Shown here: positions 49,140-60,194 of the stretch, in pieces
Layout of the letters: each line of letters begins with the position of its first letter
How positions within the stretch are numbered: the first letter of the stretch is position 1
DNA from: Klebsormidium nitens
Lineage: Eukaryota; Streptophyta; Klebsormidiophyceae; Klebsormidiales; Klebsormidiaceae
Length of the DNA: 64,000 nucleotides
Reading direction: 5' to 3'
Assembly (NCBI GenBank): GCA_000708835.1
Contig: DF237020.1
Location: 173,793-237,792, forward strand
Notes under the pieces: generated by a model
Database searches by the model: none
Seen by the model: the letters and a program-made list of their open reading frames with translations, nothing else
Told to the model about the DNA's origin: nothing
Translations under genes and position numbers: made by a program

Positions 49140-50270
49140 TTACCAGGCGGTCCGACCAATTAGAAGCAATAGCGCCGGCCGTCGTGTGAATCATCTGAGT
49201 CAAAGGCTGCTGGTCCAGCTTTAGCTTGAAAAACGACGGACAGAGTACTGTAGTAAGTCATTTCTGCCTTCAGGTTTTCTTCAAGCATGACTATCAGGCT
49301 TGCCCAGAAGAACGTTCGCTTGCAAGCCTCTGATTCTCCATCTAGACTTTCTTATTACTAGGAAGCTCTCTCTACCAAAGAGATGTAGGATTACTCGATG
49401 GGCAGCCAGGTTTCTTCTAAGCTGCTCGTGCAGTCTTGGTGACTGCTTAGCTTAGCTTTCGCTTTGTTTGTGACCTGCCCAACGCTTCAGGGTGCTAAAA
49501 TCACTTGAAAGAATACAGGCACCCAGTTTCAATGGTTCAAGTCAGCGCCGCATGAGACAGGGAAAATCGTAACCTTGATATATACGGTCATGAGGAGCAT
49601 TCTGAGAACCCGAAGCCCTCGATGTTTTCAAAGGAGAAATCGCGTGAAAGGCTCGTTGATCAAGACGAGTGCACCTTCATTGATTAGTAAGACAGGCAAC
49701 TACTTGTGACGCCTCGACTGTGACATGCAAAGCTTTGTCGATCAAGATTCTTCGACAGCCTGCTTCGCCCCTGGCAGCGAGCATTTTATACTCATTACAC
49801 ATAAGACACGTATCGAAAGAAGAACGGCCATGCCATTCTAGTGCCCATGATTAGCTACTTCCTGGATTTATTTTTAAGACGTCTCGAAATTTCGATGTAT
49901 GCCTGAAAGTCTTATTCCGAAATCCCGGTGTGCTATATATGGCTTCGCTTGATTCTTAGAAAAGACCAAAAATGCTGAACATTAAGGTACTTCTAGAGTT
50001 GAAAGGGCTCCCGTAAAAAGTATCATTGAAGGCGAAAGACGCACGGCTTCAGGCTTCAGGCCTGTGCACCCTTATTGTCCTTGTTCATGTTCTCTTCAGA
50101 GAATATACAACCGTCAAATACAGTACCGTTTACTGGCTCGTTGCTGGTCGTTCAACCCTATACTTTTAGGGCCTTCAACGTAGCAACAACCTACGAGTCC
50201 GATCAGGCACGCTCATGTGTGTTCCTGAGGACGACTTCTGGATGTAAACGGTGAACTGCCCTTGGACAAG
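49140..50270. other. AT-rich intergenic spacer, no gene seen
   Basis: About 1.1 kb with only very short open frames and no repeat or splice pattern that stands out. It ends at the stop codon of the next minus-strand gene. Confidence 0.6.
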
Positions 50271-52150
50271 CTACACATGCAGGCAGTGTTGGCAGGCTCC
50301 CTTCTCCGCCCGTCCCGCGTCCTCGCGGGTCCCCTCGTGGATTACGTCAGCGTCGTCGACGTCAGCGAGGGCGCAGCCGCGCTTGGTCAGGTGGTAGGAA
50401 TCGCTGCGGTCTCTCCAGTAGACGGTAATTCTCTCCAGCATGCCATCACTTATGCGCAGCTTGGCCTCCAACTCTTTGACCCGCGCAGTCTCCGCACTCC
50501 AGAGCTGGAAAAATTGTGTCGATTCAGAAATGAAGACCGGCATTCGGTTCGGCAGGAGTAAGAAGCGAAGCAAATCAGATTGGGTGCGGGTTCCCTTCTG
50601 GTTTAAGATGGCTACGGTTTCCGAGCCGCTCAAAACTGTGGGTTAGATATCTGGTTTTGAATGGGCGGCTGATCAATCTTGAAGCTAACACGAATCCTAA
50701 TTCGACCGTCGTACCTTGAGCAGCCTCAAGATCTGCCGGTGTAGACCCTCAATCTCCTTATTCATCGCCTGGATCTTCTGGTTGAGCGCCGGAGCCAGGG
50801 CCCAGTCTTTTCGGGCGTGCTCCCGGTCCAACCGTTGAAATACCCCACACACGTTTGACACGGTCTGGGCAACGATCTTCTTTGCAGAGGCGCTGTCGAT
50901 GATTGGTTCCTGCGCCGGGCCCTGCAGGCACAAGAAGATCCGTCGTGGGTTTCCTAAGGTATTTTTGCCGACCTTAGGCTGGTCCAAATAGTACAACAAG
51001 CCAGAAGTGCTTAGAGCGGGCGATTCTGCCGGAATACCCACCGGGGTTGGAGTTACGTTAGTCCCCGGTCAAGCTTCGTGCACGCTTTGAAAGCTCAGCT
51101 TGAGGGCAGCGGGTCTTTTTGGTTTGCTCGCTTTAAGATCCAGACTAGCGGAGGTCACAATATCTGATTTAAAAGGAGGGAGCTTGGATGGTTATGTCTT
51201 TCCCACAACCGTCTTTCACTTGAAAAAACGACCACTGTCTTGATATGGAATTCGGAGGATCCAACGCAGAAATAGAGTTTGTCAACCGTTTTAGGACTAC
51301 GTGAAAAGGTGGCATTTTGGCAAAGCTTTCGTCATGTCCCCCCAGAGAAAACCTCATTTTCTTCCAAGTCGTTACGTCATCATGTTTGCAACGGGTCTAA
51401 AATTCTATCCTTGTAGTGTCACTCCTCACAGACCAATTGACAAACATGTTCTTGTTCTATTGTTCACCGCTCAAATATCATTTGAAAGAAGCCCTCCACC
51501 TCTCCCTCTCCACAATCAGAAACCTCAACGTACAAAGTCAAAAGAGAACCTCAACAAAGTCAAAAGAGGATACAACAACAATTTACCGAAGCAGACTTCT
51601 TAAAACGAAAGCCTTGAACACAAAGATACGCAGTCGCTTACCCCTGAAGCTGGAGTGACGGGCGTGTCTCCTTCAGCTTGGGAAGTGGGCGGGGCCCGGG
51701 GCGGGGCGTTGTCCTTGTTATCTTCTGTAACACGAAGTGCGAAGAAGTTTAAGGCTTAGCAGCCAAGGTGATCCATTTGTATGACAAACTTCCAAAGTAC
51801 GTTGTTCTTGTCTAAAAGACCCGCAAAGTGTCTTTTTCAGCGTAAGTACTGCTACGATTGTCTCAATCACAGAAACGAGCAGGCAGAAACGGAAACGCCT
51901 GGAGCAAAACTCAAAGCACCGACACCACAAGCACGAGGATACGTGGAAAGACAAGGGCGCGAAGATTCTGTCTTGCAGGAGGTGCTCAACTTGCAAACGT
52001 GATGAAGACCAGAAAAGCATCGCATCCTTTTACCAGAGATGGCTCGCTGCTGAACTTACTCTTACCGTTCTCCGTGGTGGGGTGGACGAGTCCCTTTCCT
52101 TGTTCCTTCTTTCCCCGCTTTCCAGAAGAAGAAGGCTTCTTGACAGCCAT
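50271..52150 (-). CDS. Small coiled-coil protein with a lysine-rich N-terminus, family not recognised
   Basis: Four minus-strand exons, 52066-52150, 51642-51724, 50715-50921 and 50271-50504, join in phase to 202 residues. ATG 52148-52150 starts MAVKKPSSSGKRGKKEQGKG, a basic tail seen on several cytoskeletal and ciliary coiled-coil proteins. A Pro-rich linker is followed by two helical blocks, ALNQKIQAMNKEIEGLHRQI and WSAETARVKELEAKLRISDG. The C-terminal part contains MLERITVYWRDRSDSYHLTK and RGCALADVDDADVIHEGTRE, which look conserved and structured, with two Cys near the end. All junctions are GT-AG. A ciliary or basal-body role is only a guess from the general look. It is a real gene by phase and composition, of unknown function. 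Confidence 0.75.
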
Positions 52151-52939
52151 GGCGCTTGGACGCGTAAACAAGAAGGATGCGAGCTCAAGAAGTGGTGAAA
52201 AGAGACACCTTGACATCTTTTGTATAACGGAGGTGGGAGACTGCTCCTTAGAGAAGTCAAATCTGCACAAAGAAGACCTTCTTGCTGGCAGTACGGGAGC
52301 TCGAGTACTCAGAGCTGCAGTGGCTAGTCCTCGGTTACTTGCCCGGTTGAATAGTCGAATAGGATGTTGCTTCTGGGGGAACTTTGAACGAGTAGGTGCT
52401 TGATCGAATTGCTGCAAGCTTCATAGATTTCCCGACGTGAATCTTCTGCTCTTGACAGTGCTTACGGTGATTTAGCCGCCACCGCGTTGCTTGAGATCAG
52501 CGACTGCACTGGATTAACTTAAAGATTTCGGACTCGCTGCCGTGACACTTGACGTTCTGACCAGGGATGGGAATGTTTCGGTCTTTTTGGCCCGAAGCTT
52601 TTGAATGCTAGTACGTTGTTTGGCATGAACCTTGAGTAGGGTTGAACTTGAACTTGATAAGAAAGCAACGCACCAGGTGTCGCGACCCCTGACGAAGCAG
52701 CGCATCTCTAATGGTCTTGTCAAGGTCCGAGCGTTTCAGGAAAGTTTGATGTGACAATGCACTTATCCTGCTCGTCTCTTCAAAGATTGCAAAAAACAAG
52801 CCGGTCACATCTTGCGTGGAGCCAGGAGGGCTTGAAATCCTATTAATACGTTCCACACTAAAAGCGGGGAGTTCGAATGCTTCTAGACCAGCTAGAGGAG
52901 ACCGATGCAAGATTCAGGTCAACTCCATCACCGAGTCCG
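52151..52939. other. Upstream region of the coiled-coil gene, no gene seen
   Basis: Contains the promoter side of the minus-strand gene. Open frames on both strands lack splice support or recognisable motifs. Confidence 0.5.
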
Positions 52940-53090
52940 TGGGTCATCCTGGACAGCCAGCATATTTAGCGCGGAGCTTGTCATGATATACGGTAAGCCA
53001 GGCTTCGATCTTCGTGAGGGAGCCTGCATATGTAGGTACGCAGCGGCGTTCGAAGTCCTCCTGCAAGCAGCCGAGGTACGGTAGGATTGA
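52940..53090 (+). pseudogene. Fragment of a 2OG-oxygenase exon (relic of a further paralogue)
   Basis: The block near 53040-53090 reads TTCGAAGTCCTCCTGCAAGC and matches the end of exon 4 of the oxygenase gene at 57055-57085 (GTCGAAGTCCTCCTGCAGGC), including the following donor-like GGTACGG / GGTAGG. In protein terms AAFEVLLQAAE corresponds to ATVEVLLQAAK. Weaker similarity extends to GGAGCTTGTC near 52975. In-frame stops break the rest. Confidence 0.6.
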
Positions 53091-53245
53091 ACACTTTCCG
53101 AAAAAGGCGGATTCGATCGAGTCTGCGGCTCGGTTCTCACTTTCACCACGCCAGCTAGCTGGCTGTTTTTGCCAGGCCGCGCGCGCGCCAGCCTGGTCAC
53201 GTGGCCCAGACAATCTCACTCGGACGTACGCGGTCGGCGGTGGCG

Positions 53246-53268
53246 AAACCCTCAAACCCTAAACCCTG
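53246..53268 (+). repeat. Telomere-type repeat / telo-box
   Basis: Contains AAACCCTAAACCCT, the complement of the plant telomere unit TTTAGGG in tandem, preceded by one diverged unit. It lies 67 bases before the ATG of the ORF at 53335, so it may be a telo-box promoter element rather than a chromosome-end relic. Confidence 0.7.
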
Positions 53269-53284
53269 TCGGAGATCGGCCCGA

Positions 53285-53296
53285 AAAGCGGCCGCG
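53285..53296 (+). promoter_or_regulatory. AAAGCGGCCGCG box, one of three copies in the window
   Basis: The same 12 bases occur at 48662-48673 and 61027-61038. Each copy is followed within about 20 bases by a GC-rich stretch related to GGCCGGCCGC and lies upstream of an ORF (48673, 53335, 61308). Function unknown; it could be a shared promoter part or the end of a duplicated segment. Confidence 0.45.
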
Positions 53297-53334
53297 CGCC
53301 TTACTCTGCGGCCGGCCGCGACCGCTCAGGTCGA

Positions 53335-53838
53335 ATGCGGAAACTTTCTACTACAGTAGAAGACCTTCTCTTTTGTAGAGTGCCTTCTCTTCGGTCTTTT
53401 CCTGCTAAGATTGTGAAAAGGTTCAATAGCGCCTGGCAAAAAATGTATGGATGGACAGGATACGGGTCAGATCTCCGGTTGAAGTATGTCCCGCCTCCTC
53501 AGCCACGGCCGCCTCCAGGCCATGGTTCCTTACAACACAGGGAGCCCTACGAGCACGCCCCACTGACGGCACAACAGGAAGAGCGGATGCTTGAGTTGTC
53601 AAAAAAGCGGCAAACCAACTTGGCGGAGCTCCGGGAGTTTAGCTGTTCAATTGAGGAGCTGGGACGAACTGACCCGGACAGAGCGCTGGAACTCTATACG
53701 CAGTGGTATGTGGAAGTGGAGGGAGCTGAAGGCTCGCCAAAAGGAATCAACGAAGGAGGGGCGCTGCGCGCGCACTTCCGGCAGTGTCTGGCGCGCTGCC
53801 ACAAGGAAAGCACTGGGACGAGAGGGACAAGGGGCTGA
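53335..53838 (+). CDS. Unrecognised 167-residue protein, member of a duplicated GC-rich ORF family
   Basis: A single open frame from ATG 53335 to TGA 53838. It is arginine- and glutamate-rich, with a Pro-rich run (YVPPPQPRPPPGHGS) followed by QHREPYEHAPLTAQQEERML, LAELREFSCSIEELGRTDPD and RALELYTQWYVEVEGAEG; the second half looks helical. There is no signal peptide or membrane segment. The paralogue at 48673 keeps the middle of the protein. Because the middle is conserved at protein level across the two copies, I think it is or was a real coding unit. It may be a lineage-specific gene or part of a mobile segment; I cannot place it in a family. Confidence 0.55.
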   Translation: MRKLSTTVEDLLFCRVPSLRSFPAKIVKRFNSAWQKMYGWTGYGSDLRLKYVPPPQPRPPPGHGSLQHREPYEHAPLTAQQEERMLELSKKRQTNLAELREFSCSIEELGRTDPDRALELYTQWYVEVEGAEGSPKGINEGGALRAHFRQCLARCHKESTGTRGTRG

Positions 53839-55104
53839 ATCCGTATTGGGTCTTTCGCATGCGGTCCAACTAGAAAGGACCGCGCCGGCCGGCACCCCAT
53901 CTATGACACTCTTTGAAGCACAGCCCGATGTTCTCTTATGAGTTCAAACTACAAGGGCAATAAAGCTCCATTTCGTAGAAGCTCCATTGCTGAGAAGCTC
54001 CGTTGCTACTACTTTAGGGTTTTGTTCATGCTCCCTATGATTTCTTTCTTCCAACAGCCTCTACGTCCTTTGCCTGCTATATATATTCAGAAATGACACA
54101 TGTTTTGGCAACAGCGGCATGTCATGTTTGTGTGATCTCGTGCAGAGTTCCCTTCGATCCCATTCAGAATAGTGCAGAACTTCAGAAAGATCAATACTTT
54201 TGCATTGGGTTGAAGAAGAAGATTTGGAGCTCAAGCTTCTGACAGACCAGCATCAAAGCCGCATGACAATTGTGAGAGTGAGTTAGGGTCAACAACTAAC
54301 AATCACCATCCCCGATGCTCCAAGTTACTTGTTGGCTGCAACTCATGGGCTTCGACTAGCAACAGAGCACTTGCATGTTTTTTAGGTAATCAACAAATCG
54401 ATTATTGCGAGATCCCATTCTAGATAGTACTGACGAATGGCAATTGACTATCGACGAATGGCAATTCCAATCTTCCAAATACAGTGTATTGTGGTCATAT
54501 TCAATCAGGTGGCATGCATCTAAACGAACTTTAGCGTCGAGTTTGCAGAAGGCCATGGCAGTGGATCCTTCCGAAGCTTTCACCATGTCCGAGTAGGACA
54601 TGCGAATGCATATATGTGCAAATATTGGAATAGTTGCAAAGCCAGATGATTGCGCTGCACTTTCCTATAAAAACGTCTGCTCTGAGCTCCAAACACGTGC
54701 ATTAATGGCGAGACAAAAACATCTTTTTCTACCTCTGGCGGAGGTGACGTCCTTCGCTTCCTGTGCCAGTAACCGTTCTGCTCTTGGGGCGCGTCAGGCT
54801 GCCTTACTCGTTCAGATCAACAGCTCCGCTGTTCCGTTTGGGTCGTTCCGGTCGTCTACTTCCGGTCGCGTCTCATATTGAGGCCAGACTGACGGATAAT
54901 TCGACACGGAACCAAGACGTAACCGGCGTGTGGGCACGCAAGGTCGCACAGACGGTCTAGAACAACACGGGAATTAGCCTGTTTAGTCTGAATAAAGGCA
55001 GCAACCTGGAAACCATCTAAACAAGGTCTAGGATCTTGTTGTTCAATTGAATTGATAGCCAATAGCAACTCTCACCCGCAGCAGATTAGACTCCTGTACA
55101 AAAG
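53839..55104. other. Intergenic, upstream of the oxygenase gene
   Basis: Mostly AT-rich. A near-duplicate CGACGAATGGCAATT / TGACGAATGGCAATT occurs around 54432-54468. The last about 300 bases are GC-richer and probably hold the oxygenase promoter and leader. No gene is supported. Confidence 0.5.
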
Positions 55105-58100
55105 ATGGCAGAGTCGGCAGCAGCTGATGATTATCGGAAACACTTGCTGGCAGCCCTCGAAAGTATTGAACGACCTGGCAGCTTCAGCTTTGGGGCTTCG
55201 CTCAAGAGCTTCTTCCATCCTGGATTGGAGGTTCCTGAGCTTGGTTCTGTTGGACTACCGCTAACGTATGAGCAGGCACAACAACTGGCAAAACTCTGTT
55301 CCCAAGCACCCTTTGGGCGGAGGTAAGTCTACCTCTGAAAAGCTTAGCATGTCGAGTACTTTTTCAGGTTCGGTTTAGGAGGACAAGGGAACTTGTCTTT
55401 TTTTTGCATGTCATATAGAAATCTCCGTTCAGTTTGTTCAAGATTGCTGACCACAATTGCGTCATTATTTGACCAGTTTGACATACAAAGCTTATCATTA
55501 TCCACATCTTCGTGATATTCAAGCCTGAAAAACTGAGATACACTCTCTTGTTGAGCGAAAAGTACTGCCTGTGATGCCTTCGGGGTTTACGTGCATCTAA
55601 TTTTGAAGTGGCAACTCACCTTATTCCATATAATCATGTTCCCTATGGGCTTCGTTTTGAAGGCTTCTAGTAAGATGCCCTTTCAAGATCTCCAGCCCTC
55701 TGGCCAACCCCATTTCCAGGTCATCTTATCAGACCTATGCACAAGATTGATTCTTTGATTGTGAGCGTGCTCTTGAAATTCGACTTTGACGTTTATGAAT
55801 TTTTGTTTTCAGGGAGAGAATCATCTACGATGACAGCGTCCGCAAGTGTCTGCAGCTGTCACCCGACCAGTTCAGCCTGGCTGGCCCCGGATGGGATGCG
55901 CAAGTCCAAAAGCTGGCAAATCAGGAAGTGAAGCGAGGCCTCGGGCTTCCTGAGGGCGTCAAAATTGTGGCAAATGCTTACAAACTTCTTTTGTATGAGG
56001 TCGGCGGCCACTTCAAAGTCCACCAAGATACCGAAAAAGAGGACGGCATGTTCGGGACTCTGGTTTTCGTGCTGCCATCGGCGCATTCTGGAGGTAAGCA
56101 TGATGCAGTACCGCAACCCGTTCAAGCTTTTGCTTTCGACTGAAGCAACAAGACGAGAGGAATTTGTGAAGATTGGATCACTCGTTTTTCTAGGACATTT
56201 GGCCTTGTCTATTTTCTGCAATCCTTTCGTCGGTAAGCTTCAATTTGGATTGCGAAAGCATGCTCCAATCGTGGGGTTAGGGACTCAAATGTCTGAAACT
56301 GAACGCGCCTTACTCTCAGGGGAGCTTGTGGTACGTCACGCGGGTAAGAAGAACACGTACGACTATGCCAGGGAGGACGTCTACGCAATCCACTATGCTG
56401 CATTCTTTGCGGACTGCGAGCACGAGCTTCTGCCCATCCAAACGGGTTACCGACTAGCCCTGATCTATAACCTCGTCGTGAAGGTAGGTCGGCAAATATC
56501 CTTCGCTTCTCTATACTCTGTTTGGGAAATTCCTCGCCGCTGCTCGTGATCACTTCTGATATACAGAGAGAGAAGGTCAGCCGGTGGTGAAGTAACCAAG
56601 CGCAAGATCGCATTTTTGCCCCATTTTTGCAACCATCCAGAACATGTGCTTTCGTAATTGACTGAGGGACGTTTTGATCAGTGCCTCAAGTAAACGTCGA
56701 AGAAGAAGATACGGGGAAAGTGTTCTCCTTTGTCGCGTTGGAATTTGATCTGATCGTACTACCTATTCTCTTTAGGATCAAAATCTGAAAAGGAAAGGGC
56801 GACATTGTTCCATTCGTTTAATGTTCATCAGATTCACAGTAGGCCTTTTCTCAAAAACTCTACCCTTTGCAGAGCTCAAATCGATTCCAAGGCCCTGCCG
56901 ACAACACAAAAGCTACCGCAGAAGTCGCCGAAGCCATTAAGCGATGGACCCAAGATAGCAACGGAACCAAGAGAGTGGTCTTTCCTCTGGAGCACCAGTA
57001 CACCCAGGAGAGCTTGTCGTATGACAGGCTGCGTGGGAGAGACATAGCGACGGTCGAAGTCCTCCTGCAGGCAGCTAAGGTAGGAATTCTTTGAAGCTTT
57101 TTGAGGGGACCTGATTTGCTTGGCTTTGCAGCAACCAAAGCCTCTGGTCACGCCCGGATCAGAAGACGTCCATACCTAAGGTTCCGGTAATGGACTCGCT
57201 TGTGCACTGCGCTTCCGTATGCAGGAACTTTTACATGCTAATTCCTGTGCCAATTCTGCAGACCCGCAACGCCCCTGACGTCCACCTTTATCTGGGAATG
57301 CTACAGAAGTTCGAATCGCGCAAGGTGGCCTATCCTGAACGCGACTTCGACACCTCATTTGCCTTCAGCAACGCTGTACCCTTGCATGGTTACTCAGGCA
57401 CCTACAAATGCATCAGAATCAAGGGAGAGGGTAAGTTAACTTCTTCAAAGGGCTCGCTGATCCCCTTGTTGTTAATTTTGTACACCTTGAGGGACGGTGA
57501 TCTAGATCACTGTGATAGAAGCAAGAAGCTCGGTGATTTGTTTTTGCAGATGAAGAGCTCAGGCGCGAGCGACAATCCTTCTCACCATAAAGGAGAGTGG
57601 AAGAAACTTTGTGGGAACTTTAGAACGCGTATGTGCTTTTGTCCGAGTATGACGTTAAGCGCTGGTCGGGACTGTATTCATTTGCAGAGCTGATATCCGA
57701 GATCGCTCTCGCCGGCCGGGAATGGGAAGAAGAGGAGGAGCGCTCCACCGGGAATGAGGGGACCATGGAAGAGCGCTGGTTCCACCACGCCGCTCTGGTG
57801 ATTTGGCCGCATGCCAGACACTGGAAGATAGCCTACAAAAACGACCAATATACGGTTCTGAAGGTGAGATGATCTGTAGCACAAAACTCTCTGAAGATCG
57901 TCACGCTGGTCTGGATCTCAAGCTCTTGCTGGTAGACGAGAAGCAAACAGACTGATACGAATAAACAATCAGCAGCGAGGAAGACAGGCACTTCTGCTGA
58001 GTGGCAGCTTTGTTGTATCCATTTTTTCGCGGTCGCGCGCATGGCACCCCGTTTCATAAAGCGCGGCAACAAGCAAGCGTTGCCTAGCATCTGTTTGTCG

Positions 58101-60194
58101 TCGATCGGAAGCACTCTTTGACCACTGATCTCCCCGTGTTTGCAGGAAGCATGTTCTCTCTCCGACACCGTGACAGCTTTGCCGCGCCTTCTGGAAGCCG
58201 CCTGCTTGACCCAGGGTCGGCTCAGTCTCGGAGAAGCAAGCACTGTCGCAACGCTGGTACTTGAGCACGGACACGTGTATGCCGTCGAAGAGCTGGCGGT
58301 CGCCGTCAAAGAGCTCTGCGCGCCGCACTGGCGGCTCTCCAATACCTCCGATCCGACAGTGGCGGGGCTGATCGCAAAACACGGCTACGTGGACCTCGCA
58401 AAGGTGAGCCAGTCTCTGATATTGATGGTACAATTGATGAGTCGGAGGCTGTTGTCAGCTTGCAAAGAAAAGCTGGGAAGCCAAGGCGTGCCACTGAGTA
58501 TCCGTGAGCGAGTGGTTTCGAGACGATCACAACGAATGTCGTTTCGTTGCGCGCTGTGAATGTTGATGCGAATCGGCTGTGACCGATCAATTTTCGTGCT
58601 TTCATTGGTGAGCGCAGGTGTTCATCCGAAAGTACGGGGGCCCACGGTACTCCGAAGATCCCGGCGTCGTGGTCCTTCTCGGGGCCCGTTTCGGTTGGAA
58701 AGCTTTAGAAACGGCTGTCATTGACTGGCTGCATCGAACCTTTGCCCTCGCGTATGGAGACGAAGACTGCTTCCGGTTGCTGCTTCAGATTTGCGACGCC
58801 GCTCCAAAGGAGCAGATGAACATTGATATAGAAACACAGACTGGAGAAAATGGAAAGGGGCTGTCGGTCGGGACCGGGCGCACTGAAGGGGACTCAAATA
58901 TCCTCGGAAATGAGCAGGAGAGATGGGCCGTAGTTGACAAAGCCCTAGCAGCGTTGGTTACGTCTACGTCCACAAAGTGGTCAGGCTCATCCAGCGGTCT
59001 GACTCGTCTGACAGAACTCTTGTCCAAACACTACTTTGGACAAGTCCTGGAGCGGTTCGGGTGGCAGCCTTGGATGCCCGCCATCGACTGCCTCATCTTA
59101 GACAGTCTGACGTGTTCACTGAATGCGATCCAGGGTTTGCTTGGGGCCGTTACAGTGCTCCATCCGGACGTTGAGATGCTCGGTGCCTCGTCCGAACGGA
59201 CTCAGGCGGCGGCCACGTCCGGAAACGTCGCTTCCATGGCTGCGGACATTTGTCAGAAGCTGTCCGGCAAACTGGTGTCCCAGTTGCTCGACGAGAACGA
59301 GTCGAACAGCTCTGCGGAGCGCTATCCCTACACCCAGTACTACATCTCCCGGCTGCTAGGGGCGCTGCACTGCTGGGGCTTCGACGGCGACGCTTTGAAA
59401 AAGCTGGTCGCTCACTTTGTGGCCCATCCGCAGCTCTATGACCTAGATAAAGCTCTCCTGCCGGCGCTTACAGAGCTCTGGGCCTGGCTGAAAGAGCTGA
59501 AAGAGGCAACTTCCCCGGCCTGGATCGTCGAGTTTTGCCGAGGCTGTCTCGAAGCGCTTGATAGGAGCCGCGGCGACCCCCCGCTGAGAGCGCGCGATTG
59601 GGCGGCGCGTGTGGAGTGCGGCTGCGGCTGCCTGTACTGCAAGCATCTCGTTGAGTTCTGCCTCGATCCGGTGAAGATAGAGACACAATCATTTGCGGGG
59701 CTGGGTATACAGGCGAAGGCGCACGTGATCGACTCCATCCAGCGGTAAGGAATCTTGGCTGGCAAACCATGTCTCTCAACTTCAGATTGCGAAGATCTTG
59801 TTTGCGGTGTCTAGTTCGTACCGTTAAAGTTTTCTAGTAAAACCGAAGCGTGTGGTCCGTCCGTTACTTCATCAGGTTAGTGACTGCATCAACTTTGCCG
59901 TTTCTTTATGCTAGCAGAACATTCTAACATGGACGTCTTTCATATTGCTCAAACGAAAGGATCAAAGGCTTCTCTCATCCAAAGAGATGTGTCTTTAATG
60001 TCCCTCTGGTTTTCAACGACATCATCTCGTGCGCTCCCTCTCGTAGGTACAATATGCCCATTTACTCGTACGGAAACCTGCTAGTCTGCGTCAAGAAAGG
60101 GGCTCCAAGCCTACTTACTTCTTCTACTGACCGAAAAGGGCGGAAGGACTGGCAGAAGAATTTGAAAAGGGTCAAAAGGCGTGCAGCATATTAG
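55105..60194 (+). CDS. 2-oxoglutarate/Fe(II)-dependent oxygenase with a large C-terminal region
   Basis: Nine exons, 55105-55322, 55813-56093, 56320-56483, 56873-57079, 57262-57430, 57688-57863, 58146-58403, 58618-59744 and 60047-60194, give 915 residues. The catalytic core (residues about 110-220) is of the prolyl-4-hydroxylase-like 2OG class: GGHFKVHQDTEKEDG supplies His143 and Asp145, ADCEHELLP the distal His201, and GYRLALIYNL Arg211 for 2-oxoglutarate. Later blocks, FPLEHQYTQESLS, STGNEGTMEERWFHHAALVIW and the Cys-rich ECGCGCLYCKHLVEF, are typical of a family also found in fungi and algae; the Cys cluster may bind zinc. The substrate is unknown. A 259-base intron at 57431-57687 is preferred because the alternative exons there carry stops. 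All junctions are GT-AG. A truncated paralogue follows at 61308. Confidence 0.88.

Noticed and set aside
53014-53255. Minus-strand frame LPYLGCLQEDFERRCVPTYA
   Set aside because: The same antisense peptide occurs opposite exon 4 of the oxygenase (YLSCLQEDFDRRYV), so the similarity comes from the + strand exon relic.
57545-57690. Extra exon in the oxygenase gene beginning DEELRRERQSF
   Set aside because: It has a good acceptor but reaches an in-frame TAA with no usable donor; direct joining of 57430 to 57688 keeps phase and restores the family STGNEG block.
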